Notes under the pieces: model-generated
Told to the model about the DNA's origin: nothing
Seen by the model: the letters and a program-made list of their open reading frames with translations, nothing else
The model's database searches: none
Source of the DNA: Nitratireductor sp. GISD-1A_MAKvit
GTDB lineage: Bacteria; Pseudomonadota; Alphaproteobacteria; Rhizobiales; Rhizobiaceae
NCBI RefSeq assembly: GCF_040819555.1
Contig: NZ_CP161920.1
Coordinates: forward strand, 3,595,001 to 3,659,000
DNA length: 64,000 nt
Direction: 5' to 3'
Part shown: positions 18,071-27,414 of the stretch, piece by piece
How the letters are laid out: every line of letters begins with the position of its first letter
How positions within the stretch are numbered: position 1 is the stretch's first letter
Made by a program: the position numbers and the translations under genes

Positions 18071-19675
18071 ATGGAAATGACAATCGGGAAGGTGCTGGCG
18101 CTGCCGGCAATGCAGGAGGGCCGCCTTCTCGCCGGAGAGAAAGGCCTCGACCGCATTGTCAAAACGGCAACGGTGCTTGACGCACCGGATGCCGTGCGCT
18201 GGCTGAGGGGCGAGGAACTCGCGCTCACCTCAACCTATCCGCTTTTGCAACTGCGCCACACCCTCGATCACTTCGTACAGGAGCTCGTTGAGCATGGAGC
18301 ATCGGGCCTCGGCCTCAAACTCAACCGCTACATGAAGCGCGTGCCACAAAAGATGATTGACTGTGCGAACGCGCTCGACTTTCCGATAATCGTCGTTCCC
18401 GAAGACGTGGCATGGGTGGAGATCATCACACCGGTCATGTCGAACTATTTCGAGGCTCGTGCAGGAAGCGCTTCCCACTCCGAACGCTTTGGAGAACGGC
18501 TGGGGAAGGTGTCTCTGGTCGATTCGACACTGCAGGATCTTCTCGACGAGCTCCACGCACTCCTGGCAAATCCGGTCATTGTCACCAGTCCGATGGACGG
18601 CCTCTTGCTGAGCGCTCCCGACGAGCCCAACGCCGAAATCGCTGATGCCCGGGCCCTTATGGAGGAAGACGGCTGGCCCAGCGAGGCAATTCGTTCCCAG
18701 GAAACCTTCATCCGCAGGACGGGTCGTCAGACAAGCATAGTCTTCACCTCGTATGAGCAGTCCAACGGGATGTCTGGCACGCTTGTGGTGGTTGAAAGGA
18801 ACCGGAGACTGACCGACAAGGACTTCGACCATCTGGGCTATGCAAAGGTCCTCATCTCTCTGAAGGTTCGTCAGATCAGGGCAGATCAAAGCAGCATTTT
18901 CGAGAGACAAAACGAGCTGGTTCTGTCTTTGATCGACCGCTCTCTTGGCACGCAGACCTATGCTGCCCTGACCGCACGTTACGGAGCAATCGGAAAGCAT
19001 CTCTATGCGCGCTATGTGGGAATTGTGGTCGCTTTTCATGATACCGCAGCCGACCGCCTGCTCGGACTTTCAAATGCCCTGCGGGTTCATTTCTCCAAGC
19101 ATGGCGAGACCATCACCGGCGTGATTGCAAACAACCGCGTTGTGGTGATGGTTCCCGAGAATGATGAACTGCTTTGCCAGCCCGAACTCTTCAAGGAACA
19201 GGTTGATGAAGGTCTCAGGCGGATCGGAGCGAACGATGTTCTATGGTCAGCAGGCGTCAGCCAGGTCACGGCGGTAGAACATTTCTATCGCGCCTACGAG
19301 CAAGCGGTTCAGGCGCTCGAACACGGTCGCAGCACGAGCAGAACCGGCGGTGTTTTCCTGTATGACGACACCGGGTTTTACCGCCTGTTCTCAAAGAGCT
19401 CCATGCAGCCGGACGTGAACCGCTTCGTGAATGAATGGCTTGGAACGCTCATTGAACACGACAAGCGCCACCGTGTCGATCTGATTGATACCTTTCGCGT
19501 TTTTCTGGATGCAAATGGCAATTACAGAGAAACCGCACGGGTGCTGAACCTTCACCACAACACGGTGCGCTATCGTATCGCCCAGATCACAGAGTTGACT
19601 GGCAGAAAGGCGCTGCAGCCAAAACTGCGCCTGCACTATCACCTTGCATTAAAGCTGCTCCCACTTGTGTCCTGA
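18071..19675 (+). CDS. PucR-family transcriptional regulator
   Basis: This regulator of about 534 residues has an N-terminal PucR domain (about residues 1-130, TIGKVLALPAMQEGRLLAGE, RGEELALTSTYPL). A central GGDEF-like/CdaR-type region follows, then a C-terminal PucR helix-turn-helix (about 480-520, DANGNYRETARVLNLHHNTVRYRI). Members respond to small catabolic substrates and activate nearby genes. It is transcribed away from the M20/TRAP-2 operon, with the inverted repeat 18004-18024 between them. Starts at 18062 (TTG), 18071 and 18077 are possible. 18071 was taken for the family-like N-terminus. Confidence 0.9.
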   Translation: MEMTIGKVLALPAMQEGRLLAGEKGLDRIVKTATVLDAPDAVRWLRGEELALTSTYPLLQLRHTLDHFVQELVEHGASGLGLKLNRYMKRVPQKMIDCANALDFPIIVVPEDVAWVEIITPVMSNYFEARAGSASHSERFGERLGKVSLVDSTLQDLLDELHALLANPVIVTSPMDGLLLSAPDEPNAEIADARALMEEDGWPSEAIRSQETFIRRTGRQTSIVFTSYEQSNGMSGTLVVVERNRRLTDKDFDHLGYAKVLISLKVRQIRADQSSIFERQNELVLSLIDRSLGTQTYAALTARYGAIGKHLYARYVGIVVAFHDTAADRLLGLSNALRVHFSKHGETITGVIANNRVVVMVPENDELLCQPELFKEQVDEGLRRIGANDVLWSAGVSQVTAVEHFYRAYEQAVQALEHGRSTSRTGGVFLYDDTGFYRLFSKSSMQPDVNRFVNEWLGTLIEHDKRHRVDLIDTFRVFLDANGNYRETARVLNLHHNTVRYRIAQITELTGRKALQPKLRLHYHLALKLLPLVS

Positions 19676-19683
19676 CATGATCA

Positions 19684-19705
19684 GGTCCCGGGCTATGCCG
19701 GGACC
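19684..19705. terminator. Hairpin after the PucR-type gene
   Basis: A perfect 8-bp stem (GGTCCCGG/CCGGGACC) and 6-base loop begin 9 bases after the regulator's stop, in the space where it converges on the autotransporter gene. No T run follows, so intrinsic termination would be weak. Confidence 0.5.
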
Positions 19706-19831
19706 CTGCTCTGGCTACGGCGGAAGCCAGTTTGAAACCACAGGCTACGAAAGCAGCGATGGCCTTCGTCAGGGTTGTCCGGCGCTGGGCTGTTTTGCGA
19801 CATGGGCCATTCCGCTCCACCGCACCACCGC

Positions 19832-22516
19832 TTAGAACTTCACACTCAGTCTTGCCCTGGCCGACTGATCCTGCAGCCCCGCCCCAAAAAGCCCCCCATA
19901 GGAAACCTCCAGAGCGGTGCTTTCAGAGAGGCTCACATCCACCCCTGCGGCGACCACAACAGTATCCTGTGCCAGAGGCACACCTGCGATGGTGAAAGCA
20001 TTGCCGCCCGAAGCGAATTGCATCTGCGAGGCGGGGGCATCACCGACTGCGTGACGCCAGCCGACGGTACCATGCAGCGTGGCAGCCATAACCCCGAGCG
20101 CTACATCGGTTTCGGCGCGCAGGCCGAGCGTCGTGAAGGTCGCATCGAACGTTTCGGACGTCCCAGTCAATGCCGCTGGTCCACCGATTTCGTTGAAGCC
20201 ATCGGTGGAGAGATTCACGTATGCCAGGTTCGCGAAGGGCTCAAACCGGGCAGAGCCCATATCGAGCCTGTAAGCCGCCTCACCCCACGCCTGCAGGGTT
20301 CGTGCGCTGTAGGAAGCGGAAAGACGGTCTGAGAAACCTGTGAACCTCACTGTCCGTGACGTGTCGACGCCGTGCCAGCCATGGGCCACACCGCCCATCA
20401 GGTTGAGCCGGCCCCATTCCCCACCACCGTAGGCACCAAGAGTATATGTGTCGACCGTGCCGGAGGACATGCGATCATCGACATTGAAACTCGCGCGGGA
20501 ATAGCCGCCCAGCACACCGAGCCTTAACGTGTCGGTAACAGAACCATCTGCCCCGAGAAAAACCCCGCCTTTTGAGCGGCCAGTAATGGCGGCATTGCCA
20601 TCGCCGTTCCAGTTGGCGATCGAACCGACCCCGCGTGCCCACAAGTCAACACCGTAATCAACGCGGGGCGCGACTGACGATGCTCCATCGTATCTGAGCG
20701 CCGAACGCACCCGATCAGACGCTGCTTCGCGCGGGAACCGGCTATCCTCGATCAGAGCCCCGACGACCGAGGCATGGGCCTCGCCGGAAAGTTGATCCAG
20801 GGCGTCCGGCAGCTCAGAACCGGTGAGGTTGAGCACTGCATTGTACATGTCACCCGATCCAACGGACATAACGCCGCCGCAGGTATTGGTCTGGTTGAAG
20901 GTCATCCCACCCGGGCAGGTCGAAACCGCCGCCGACTGGAGATAAACATTCGCACCAGAATAGATGTCGGTGAAGGTCAGGAGCGGAAAATCATCAATCA
21001 CCTGATCGAATTCGCCCGACCGGTCTTTCGCCTCGATGATCGTGTAGATCAGCCCGGGTGTGTAGGTCGACCCATCGTCGGTACCGTTCTCAGGCTTGAC
21101 GTGTATCGTCCCGCCATTGATCTCAAGGTAGCCAGCACCATGCGTCGCATTCAGGAGATCATTGTTCACCCCCTTTGCGTTGCCCCCATCGTTCAACTCC
21201 ACCTCGAAAACCGAACCGGCATTGAATGTGGCATTGTTCGCCGCGATCACGCCGATGGAGTTGCCCGGCGCCAGGGTCCCGCCGGAATTGATGGCAAGGT
21301 CGACGACGTCGCCACTTCCTCCAAGAACGCCACCGTTCACGGTTGTCATCCCGCCCAGGAAACCGTTCACAAGGAGGCGGCCACCGGAGACCCTGGTTTG
21401 ACCGGAGAGCAACCCACCGGACCCGGTATAAACTGTTTCTCCAGCCTCGTGGAGGATCGTGCCGTAGCCATCGAGGTCAGCGCTGAACGTATAGCCGGCA
21501 TTGCTGTGATTGAAGACGAGCGTCCCCTCTCCGTTTCCGAAGGCCACACGAGGCACATTCAGCTTACCCGCTTCCACCGCCGCTTCGCCGGAGGCTCCAC
21601 CGATATTGAGCGTTCCCCGGGACCCTGCAAGGTCGGAGAGTTTCACCACTCCAAGCCCGGAGATGATCTCGACCTCTCCGCCGTAAGCAACCGTCAGTTC
21701 ACCTATTCCGCGGACGCCCACGCTCATGGTGTTGGCAGCGGTAAATCTGGTCCCCACCCCTGCCACGATCACAGAACCTTCGCCTGTACTGTTCAAGCCG
21801 AGAATGCCGCTGGCGCTGGACACATGACCATTGTCCGAGATCGTGAGCTCGCCCCGTCCGCTTTCGCCAATGACGATGTCACTGGTGAGATTCCATTCAG
21901 ACCCCATCCGCCAGATATTGACCGTACCGACCCCATTGGGGGCGGAACCCAGTATGCCCTGATGGCTGTTGACCTTCCCGCCATCCCGGATCGTCAAGGT
22001 ACCCTCATACGATTGACCCACCGTCAAGAATCCGCTGGTCAGGTTCCATACCGAGCCAGCATCGGTCACGATGACCCGCGCATCGGCGCTGTTCGCTCCC
22101 GCACTATAGCCGATGTACCCGTTCCGGCTGCTGTCAAGACGGCCGCCATTCTGAATGGTCAGAACGCCACGACTGGGATTTGCGCCATCGAAACCGATGT
22201 GAATATCCTGTGTCAAACCGACAAACGGACTGACAAAACCATCAATGACCGGCTGGTTGTTGGGGTCGCCGACCGCAATATAGGCATTGGTATTGGCATC
22301 CGGCACACTAGCGGGGTTCCAGTTTGACGGGCTGAACCAATTACTGGAGTTGGTACCATACCAAACCGTCTGTGCCTGGGCCGACGTAACCGCTGCCGGT
22401 GCGGCGTATAGAGCAAAGGCACTTGTCGACAACAAGGCTGCGCGAAACGCGTGGCGAAAGAAACGATGCTCCGATGCCTGGCATGCTGCAATATTTGGCA
22501 GGGCATTCATGATCAT
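19832..22516 (-). CDS. Autotransporter (type Va secretion) with repeat passenger
   Basis: This 894-residue protein has an extended signal peptide (about residues 1-49, ending AQA), then at least four passenger repeats between about 85 and 300. Their recurring core is GxLTIxxGGxVxSxxGxLG followed by a tryptophan or phenylalanine strand (GSEWNLTSDIVIGESGRGELTI), matching the repeat known from T5SS and PEP-CTERM proteins. A second beta-strand region with LxGxTxVxGGxL (SGQTRVSGGRLLVNG) precedes the autotransporter beta-barrel (about 620-894), which ends in aromatic F (RLSVKF). It is exported to the cell surface and may act in adhesion. No protease motif was seen. Starts at 22516 and 22510 are both possible. 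Confidence 0.92.
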   Translation of the reverse strand: MIMNALPNIAACQASEHRFFRHAFRAALLSTSAFALYAAPAAVTSAQAQTVWYGTNSSNWFSPSNWNPASVPDANTNAYIAVGDPNNQPVIDGFVSPFVGLTQDIHIGFDGANPSRGVLTIQNGGRLDSSRNGYIGYSAGANSADARVIVTDAGSVWNLTSGFLTVGQSYEGTLTIRDGGKVNSHQGILGSAPNGVGTVNIWRMGSEWNLTSDIVIGESGRGELTISDNGHVSSASGILGLNSTGEGSVIVAGVGTRFTAANTMSVGVRGIGELTVAYGGEVEIISGLGVVKLSDLAGSRGTLNIGGASGEAAVEAGKLNVPRVAFGNGEGTLVFNHSNAGYTFSADLDGYGTILHEAGETVYTGSGGLLSGQTRVSGGRLLVNGFLGGMTTVNGGVLGGSGDVVDLAINSGGTLAPGNSIGVIAANNATFNAGSVFEVELNDGGNAKGVNNDLLNATHGAGYLEINGGTIHVKPENGTDDGSTYTPGLIYTIIEAKDRSGEFDQVIDDFPLLTFTDIYSGANVYLQSAAVSTCPGGMTFNQTNTCGGVMSVGSGDMYNAVLNLTGSELPDALDQLSGEAHASVVGALIEDSRFPREAASDRVRSALRYDGASSVAPRVDYGVDLWARGVGSIANWNGDGNAAITGRSKGGVFLGADGSVTDTLRLGVLGGYSRASFNVDDRMSSGTVDTYTLGAYGGGEWGRLNLMGGVAHGWHGVDTSRTVRFTGFSDRLSASYSARTLQAWGEAAYRLDMGSARFEPFANLAYVNLSTDGFNEIGGPAALTGTSETFDATFTTLGLRAETDVALGVMAATLHGTVGWRHAVGDAPASQMQFASGGNAFTIAGVPLAQDTVVVAAGVDVSLSESTALEVSYGGLFGAGLQDQSARARLSVKF

Positions 22517-22925
22517 GACACTATGCTTCCCATCTTCGGGCCGAAACTCGGATTGAGAAAAACGCTCAGAGCGTCGGCACAGTCCTGCTGACGGCAGCAG
22601 CCAGCCCGGCTCTGCCTGAAAGCTGCTTACCGGAGGGCCAATCTCGGCTCATGATGCAAATTGCCTATTGGGAATGATTAATTGTCATCTGCGAACTGAC
22701 GTTCGCAGCAGACTGCGTGCAATTCCCGGCCCGCCGTCCCGGTCCACGCGCATTCAAGAAGTTGCGACAGAGAATGGGAGCTCCGAAGCGTACCCCTCCA
22801 CAAATCCCGCAGAGTGCCGTCAGCGCACCCGCACCCAACGGCTCCGTCCAAAGCGCCGGGAACGCGCGACATTCATCTGCCGCCCCCTCTTGAACTCACG
22901 CAAAGTGCAGAGGAAGGAATTCGCC
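22517..22925. other. Intergenic region upstream of the autotransporter
   Basis: This 409-bp region presumably carries the autotransporter promoter, with an AT-rich patch near 22655-22690. No gene, tRNA or strong hairpin was recognised. The short frames here lack ribosome sites and family similarity. Confidence 0.5.
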
Positions 22926-24116
22926 TCAATCCAGCAGATGGTTCGCCACCAGCGAGGCCACCTTCTTGAAAGGCAGGACGCCACCGCTACCAGGCCAGGG
23001 CAATGCATCACCCGCCAGAAGCAGAGGAACCCGCTCGCGCGTGTGATCCGTTCCCGTCCATGTCGGGTCGTTGCCGTGATCGGCCGTCAGCATCAGCAGG
23101 TCGCCGGGGCGCAGCCTGGGAAGAAGCTCGGCAAGGCGACGGTCGAACCATTCGAGCGCCCGCGCATAACCCGCCACATCGCGGCGATGGCCGTAAAGAC
23201 TGTCGAATTCAACGAAATTGGCAAAGACGAGATCGCCGTCGGCAACAGTTTCGACAGTCTCAAGCAGACGGTCAAAAAGGGCATCGTCGTTGGGGCCTTT
23301 CAGGACACGCGAAATGCCTTTGCCGGCAAAGATGTCTCCGATCTTTCCCACGCCATGCACGGTGCGGCCAGCGGCCACCAGACGGTCACAGATCGTTTCT
23401 CCGGGCGGTGCGATGGCAAGATCGCGCCGGTTGGCGGTGCGGGTGAAGCCGCTTTCCGCATCGCCCACGAAAGGCCGTGCGATGATGCGCCCGACATTCA
23501 TGGGATGGAAGACCTCGGCGGCAGCCTCGCACAGGCGCAACAACCGTTCGAGGCCGAATGTCTCTTCATGCGCGGCGATCTGCACCACACTGTCTGCCGA
23601 AGTGTAGACGATCGGCGCGCCGGTCTTCATGTGTTCCGCCCCAAAACGCTTTAGCACATCCGAGCCCGAGCCATGCGCATTGAAAAGCGTGCGCTCCAGC
23701 CCGCCCGCCTGACGAAGGCGCGCCATCGCCTCCTCGGGAAACGCCGGCACCTCATGGGGAAAATAATGCCAGTCTTTTGAAAGCGGCAGGCCTGCCAGCT
23801 CCCAGTGTCCGGTCTGGGTGTCCTTGCCGGCACTTTCTTCCTGAAGTGCGGCCCACGAGGCTTCGGCCTCGGGCCCAGTCAGCCCCGGCGCGGACTGGCC
23901 GCAAGCGAGCTCGAGGGCAGCACCAAGACCGAGAGCAGAAAGATTGGGCAGTTTAAGCGGGCCGGAACGCCCCTCCTCCGCCCTGCCCGCGGCGCAGGCT
24001 TCGGCAATGTGAAGAACCGTGTTGGAACCGGCATCGCCAAACCGCTCGGCATCCGGTGCGCCGCCTATGCCCACCGAATCCAGAACGCACAGGAAGACAC
24101 GACCGTTCACAGACAT
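22926..24116 (-). CDS. deoB: Phosphopentomutase
   Basis: This 396-residue enzyme interconverts (deoxy)ribose 1-phosphate and 5-phosphate. It belongs to the alkaline phosphatase superfamily. Metal-binding blocks are visible at both ends: [23 protein letters not shown] at the start, then [24 protein letters not shown], and the late [19 protein letters not shown]. Length is typical. It is the last gene of the leftward operon with nucleoside phosphorylase and ABC transporter genes, so it carries sugar phosphates from nucleoside phosphorolysis into central metabolism. Confidence 0.96.
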   Translation of the reverse strand: MSVNGRVFLCVLDSVGIGGAPDAERFGDAGSNTVLHIAEACAAGRAEEGRSGPLKLPNLSALGLGAALELACGQSAPGLTGPEAEASWAALQEESAGKDTQTGHWELAGLPLSKDWHYFPHEVPAFPEEAMARLRQAGGLERTLFNAHGSGSDVLKRFGAEHMKTGAPIVYTSADSVVQIAAHEETFGLERLLRLCEAAAEVFHPMNVGRIIARPFVGDAESGFTRTANRRDLAIAPPGETICDRLVAAGRTVHGVGKIGDIFAGKGISRVLKGPNDDALFDRLLETVETVADGDLVFANFVEFDSLYGHRRDVAGYARALEWFDRRLAELLPRLRPGDLLMLTADHGNDPTWTGTDHTRERVPLLLAGDALPWPGSGGVLPFKKVASLVANHLLD

Positions 24117-24119
24117 TCA

Positions 24120-24863
24120 TCACCCTTCCGCGAAGCGCGCCTCCATGCGACGGCGCAACGCTTCGAACAGTTCATAAAAGCTCCAGCCCATGAGCGAGAG
24201 GAGCAGCACCATGCCGATCACTGTGGCCGTGTCGGCATTCTCCTGTCCAGAGGAAAGGAGATAGCCCACACCCTCATTGGCGCCCATCAGCTCGCCAATC
24301 ACGGCTGCCGTCATGGCAAGCGTCGTCGCGACTGTCGCACCCGCAAAGAGGGTCGGAAGTGCAGAAGGCAGCTCGATATGCAGGAAGCGTTGCAGCGGCG
24401 ACAGCTTCAGGACGCGTGCCAGATCCAGATAGGACTTGTTGACGAAACGCAGGCCAGACAGCATGCCCGTCATCACCGGGAAGAAGGTAACGATGGCGAC
24501 CAGTACGATTTTGGGAGCCGGCCCGAGACCGAGCCACAACAGAAGCAGTGGCGCGATGGCGATCTTGGGCGCGGTCTGCAAAAGCAGGATGAGCGGCGTC
24601 GACATCCGCTCGGAAACGGGAAAGCGGGCAAACAGCAATGCGGCCAGAATGCCTGCAAGGAAGCCCGCCAGAAAGCCCCAGAAAATCTCCATAACCGTCA
24701 CATAGACATGGTTCAAAAGACTGGCGTTCTCATAAAGAAACGCCATCCGCGCCATGACGGCGGCCGGGCTCGGCAACAGATAATCTGGCACATTGAACAG
24801 GAACACACCGCCGCCCCAAAGGGCGACGATGAGAACCAGACCCGCGATCCCGCGCTTCAGCAT
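24120..24863 (-). CDS. ABC transporter permease (SsuC/ThiX family), second permease
   Basis: This 247-residue inner-membrane protein has about six helices. The cytoplasmic EAA loop region (GLRFVNKSYLDLARVLKLSPLQRF) contacts the ATPase. It is of the SsuC/TauC/ThiX type. The two permease genes of this operon are different in sequence (this one and 26644-27414), so the channel may be a heterodimer. It lies 3 bases downstream of the binding-protein gene's stop and 3 bases before deoB. Nucleoside or nucleobase import is inferred from the neighbours. Confidence 0.9.
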   Translation of the reverse strand: MLKRGIAGLVLIVALWGGGVFLFNVPDYLLPSPAAVMARMAFLYENASLLNHVYVTVMEIFWGFLAGFLAGILAALLFARFPVSERMSTPLILLLQTAPKIAIAPLLLLWLGLGPAPKIVLVAIVTFFPVMTGMLSGLRFVNKSYLDLARVLKLSPLQRFLHIELPSALPTLFAGATVATTLAMTAAVIGELMGANEGVGYLLSSGQENADTATVIGMVLLLSLMGWSFYELFEALRRRMEARFAEG

Positions 24864-24866
24864 GGC

Positions 24867-25856
24867 TTATTCGCCGATCGAGGACGGATCGACCACGAAG
24901 TCGGCAGCCTTCGGCGCTTCCTCGATGACCTCGTATTTCGCCAGAATGTCGGCATTGGCCTGCCAGGCGTCGAGATCGGCTGCACCGAGGCCCTTCTCCT
25001 TGGTCAGGTCGCTCTGCCAGACGGAGGCGACGAAGCTGTTCTTGAATGCCGTGGAAAGAAGCTCCTTCTGGTCGGACCAGGTTGGCGTGTACTTCTCGAA
25101 GGAGATTTCGAGAGCATCGTCCACATGGCCGTCGATCACCCATTCATAGGAGGCGGTGACGGCATTGGTGAAGCGCTTCACGAGATCCGGGTTTTCCTCG
25201 AGCAGACGGCTGGAGGTGACAACCACATTGCCGAAGGACGGCAGAAAGTCGTTGGACAGGATCATCGTGACATCGACGCCCGCGCCTTCCAGATTGTATT
25301 TGCGCAGCTCGGAGAACACGATGGCATCGACCTGGTCGCTCTGGAGCGCCTGAACGATTGCGCCGGTGGAAACGACTTCAAGCTTGATGTCGTCGAGCGA
25401 GAGGCCTGCATTCTGCAAGCCCACCTGAAGCTGAAGGTAGTTGGGCGAACCGAGCGAGGTGACGGCCACGGTCTTACCCTTCAGGTCCGCATAGGTCTCG
25501 ATGCCGGTCTCTTTCTTGGCCAGCAACGCGCCAATGCCACGCTGATAGGTGGTGTGGACCACCTTTACCGGCAGGCCATTGGCGGCTGCCGCCACGACGG
25601 CATCACCATTCGGGAAGCCGAAATCCACATTGCCGGCGGCAATGTTGGTCAGGATGTCGGACGCGCCGGCATAGATGAACTCGACCTCGATGTCCTGATC
25701 GGCGAAAAAGCCGTTTTCAACGCCGGCGTAGAGCGGCGAATAGAAAGGCACGGCTGCACCATCGATCTGCATGACGACCTTGTCGGCAGCAAGTGCAGCC
25801 ACACCCGAAGCGATGAGTGCGAGCGCGGCAACGCCGGTTTTCAGCATGAATTTCAT
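24867..25856 (-). CDS. ABC transporter substrate-binding protein (NMT1/THI5-like)
   Basis: This 329-residue periplasmic binding protein carries a signal peptide (about residues 1-23, ending LAA-DKV) and the SsuA/THI5 fold pattern: PFYSPLYAGVENGFFADQ, GNVDFGFPNGDAVVAAAANGLPV, LKGKTVAVTSLGSPNYLQL and DQVDAIVFSEL. The family binds sulfonates, pyrimidines (HMP) and similar ligands. Its position between a nucleoside phosphorylase and a permease, in an operon ending in deoB, suggests a nucleoside or pyrimidine ligand. No thiamine riboswitch was found upstream. Confidence 0.9.
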   Translation of the reverse strand: MKFMLKTGVAALALIASGVAALAADKVVMQIDGAAVPFYSPLYAGVENGFFADQDIEVEFIYAGASDILTNIAAGNVDFGFPNGDAVVAAAANGLPVKVVHTTYQRGIGALLAKKETGIETYADLKGKTVAVTSLGSPNYLQLQVGLQNAGLSLDDIKLEVVSTGAIVQALQSDQVDAIVFSELRKYNLEGAGVDVTMILSNDFLPSFGNVVVTSSRLLEENPDLVKRFTNAVTASYEWVIDGHVDDALEISFEKYTPTWSDQKELLSTAFKNSFVASVWQSDLTKEKGLGAADLDAWQANADILAKYEVIEEAPKAADFVVDPSSIGE

Positions 25857-25865
25857 TTTTATCTC

Positions 25866-26654
25866 CTAGTTGCACGCATCCAGTGCCAAAGCCCGACCCG
25901 CAATGCGGAGCAGGTTTCGCTGCGTGTTTTCATAATCGACAAGCCAATTGTCGGTCGCACGATTGCCGTGCACACCCAAGAGGCAGGCCGCCCTGAGGCC
26001 AAGAGCCCGGCCGACGGCCAGGATCACCTGCGATTCCATTTCCACCCCGATGGCCCCCTCGGCAAGGAAACGGTCCAGATATCCAGCGTCCGGGCTGTCC
26101 ACCACATCCAGCGTGAGCGGTCGGTCCTGCCCGAGATAGTAACTGTCGGTCGACGCGATCATGCCCCGGTGTGCGCCCAGCCCCAGCACCTCTGCGCTGT
26201 TCTCAAGCGCTGACGCGAGCGCGGGATCGGCCTCCGGCAGATGGCCGTGTTCGGCATAAAGGGCTGCAACGCCGGTCATGCCGGTCGCTATGTGCGGCAC
26301 GATGTAGTCGCCGGTGGGGATTTCCGGCACCAGTGCGGAGCAGCCGCCGATGCGGATCACACGCTTTGCGCCCAGCATGGCCAGCTCGACCAGGGCAATC
26401 TCGGTCGAGGGACCGCCGATGCCACTGGAACAGATGGTGAGTTGCCTACCTTCATACACGCCTGTCACAAGCGCAAACTCGCGCTTGCGGCCGAAATCCT
26501 GCACATCGGTGAGCATGTCGCGCAGCAGCGCGACACGGTCGGGATCACCGGGCACCAGAACGTCCTCGGCCACATCGCCAGGCCCGCAAGGGAGATGGGG
26601 GGGACGTCCGCCGGAAAACGGCAGGCGAGCGGTGGGTTTTGCACTATCGGCCAT
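25866..26654 (-). CDS. Nucleoside phosphorylase, uridine phosphorylase-like
   Basis: This 262-residue enzyme of the PNP/UDP family cleaves nucleosides with phosphate to base and (deoxy)ribose 1-phosphate. Phosphate and base motifs are visible: PGDPDRV, SSGIGGPSTEIALVEL, IRIGGCSAL and the ribose-binding GVEMESQVILAVG. The ATG at 26654 overlaps the preceding permease's stop by 11 bases. The longer frame to 26705 reads within that permease. Its product feeds the deoB enzyme at the end of the operon. Specificity (uridine, other pyrimidine or purine) cannot be settled here. Confidence 0.9.
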   Translation of the reverse strand: MADSAKPTARLPFSGGRPPHLPCGPGDVAEDVLVPGDPDRVALLRDMLTDVQDFGRKREFALVTGVYEGRQLTICSSGIGGPSTEIALVELAMLGAKRVIRIGGCSALVPEIPTGDYIVPHIATGMTGVAALYAEHGHLPEADPALASALENSAEVLGLGAHRGMIASTDSYYLGQDRPLTLDVVDSPDAGYLDRFLAEGAIGVEMESQVILAVGRALGLRAACLLGVHGNRATDNWLVDYENTQRNLLRIAGRALALDACN

Positions 26655-27414
26655 CCTGCACCTTCCATGAAAGGAGACGGCCCTCGATCGCGCCGAGAAG
26701 CCCATGCAGGGCGATGCCCAGAAGCGAGGTCAAAAGCACCGCGCCAAAAAGCAGTGACGTTTTGTAGGTGGCGGAAGCGAAAGTCATCAGATAGCCAAGC
26801 CCCTCGCTGCCGGAAATCCATTCAGCAAGGATCGCGCCGACAAGTGCCTGCACCGCGCCGATCTTGAGACCGACGAAAATGCCAGGGAGAGCGGCCATCA
26901 GATCGATGCGCCAGAAAAGCGAAACCGGGTTGAGCTTCAGGAGTTTGGCAAGGTCATGCATGCGGCTGTCAATGCTGCGGAAGCCGGCAAGCGCGCCCAT
27001 CAGCACCGGGAAGAAGACCAGCGAGACGATGAGCACGATCTTGGCCGTGAGGCCGAGACCAAACCAGACAACGAACAGGGGCGCGAGGGCGATCTTCGGC
27101 GCGGTCTGGAAGACAACCAGCGGGCCATCCAGATAGGTGGAAAGCCGGGGCATTTTGTAGAGCAGATAGGCACCGGCGATACCGGCCACGCCACCAATGC
27201 CCAGGCCAAGGAAAATGTTGTGCACGGTGAACCAGAGATGGGGCCACAACTGGCCACTCACCATCCAGTCCCACAGGGTCGAGACCGTGCTTTGCGGCGA
27301 CGGAAGAAGATATTTGGGGATGCCCATCGGTCCGCTGGCATACCACCAGGCGATGGTCAGCAAGAGAAGCGCCACACCATATTCGAAAACGGGGCGAAAA
27401 CGGGCGAGCATCAT
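26644..27414 (-). CDS. ABC transporter permease (SsuC/ThiX family), first permease
   Basis: This 256-residue inner-membrane protein has about six helices and an EAA loop (GFRSIDSRMHDLAKLLKLNPVSLFWRIDLMAALPGIFVGLKIG). It is a paralogue of the permease at 24120-24863. It starts within the stop of the ATPase gene (ATGA overlap), so ATPase and permease are coupled. It is part of the proposed nucleoside uptake system, and the substrate is inferred only from the neighbours. Confidence 0.9.
   Translation of the reverse strand: MMLARFRPVFEYGVALLLLTIAWWYASGPMGIPKYLLPSPQSTVSTLWDWMVSGQLWPHLWFTVHNIFLGLGIGGVAGIAGAYLLYKMPRLSTYLDGPLVVFQTAPKIALAPLFVVWFGLGLTAKIVLIVSLVFFPVLMGALAGFRSIDSRMHDLAKLLKLNPVSLFWRIDLMAALPGIFVGLKIGAVQALVGAILAEWISGSEGLGYLMTFASATYKTSLLFGAVLLTSLLGIALHGLLGAIEGRLLSWKVQDGR

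Noticed and set aside
20774..22327. A 517-codon plus-strand frame
   Set aside because: It is the shadow of the autotransporter repeats.
23805..26213. An 802-codon open frame on the plus strand
   Set aside because: It lies opposite deoB, both ABC genes and the phosphorylase, which have clear family motifs. The frame has no domain and low-complexity charged sequence typical of antisense GC-rich genes.
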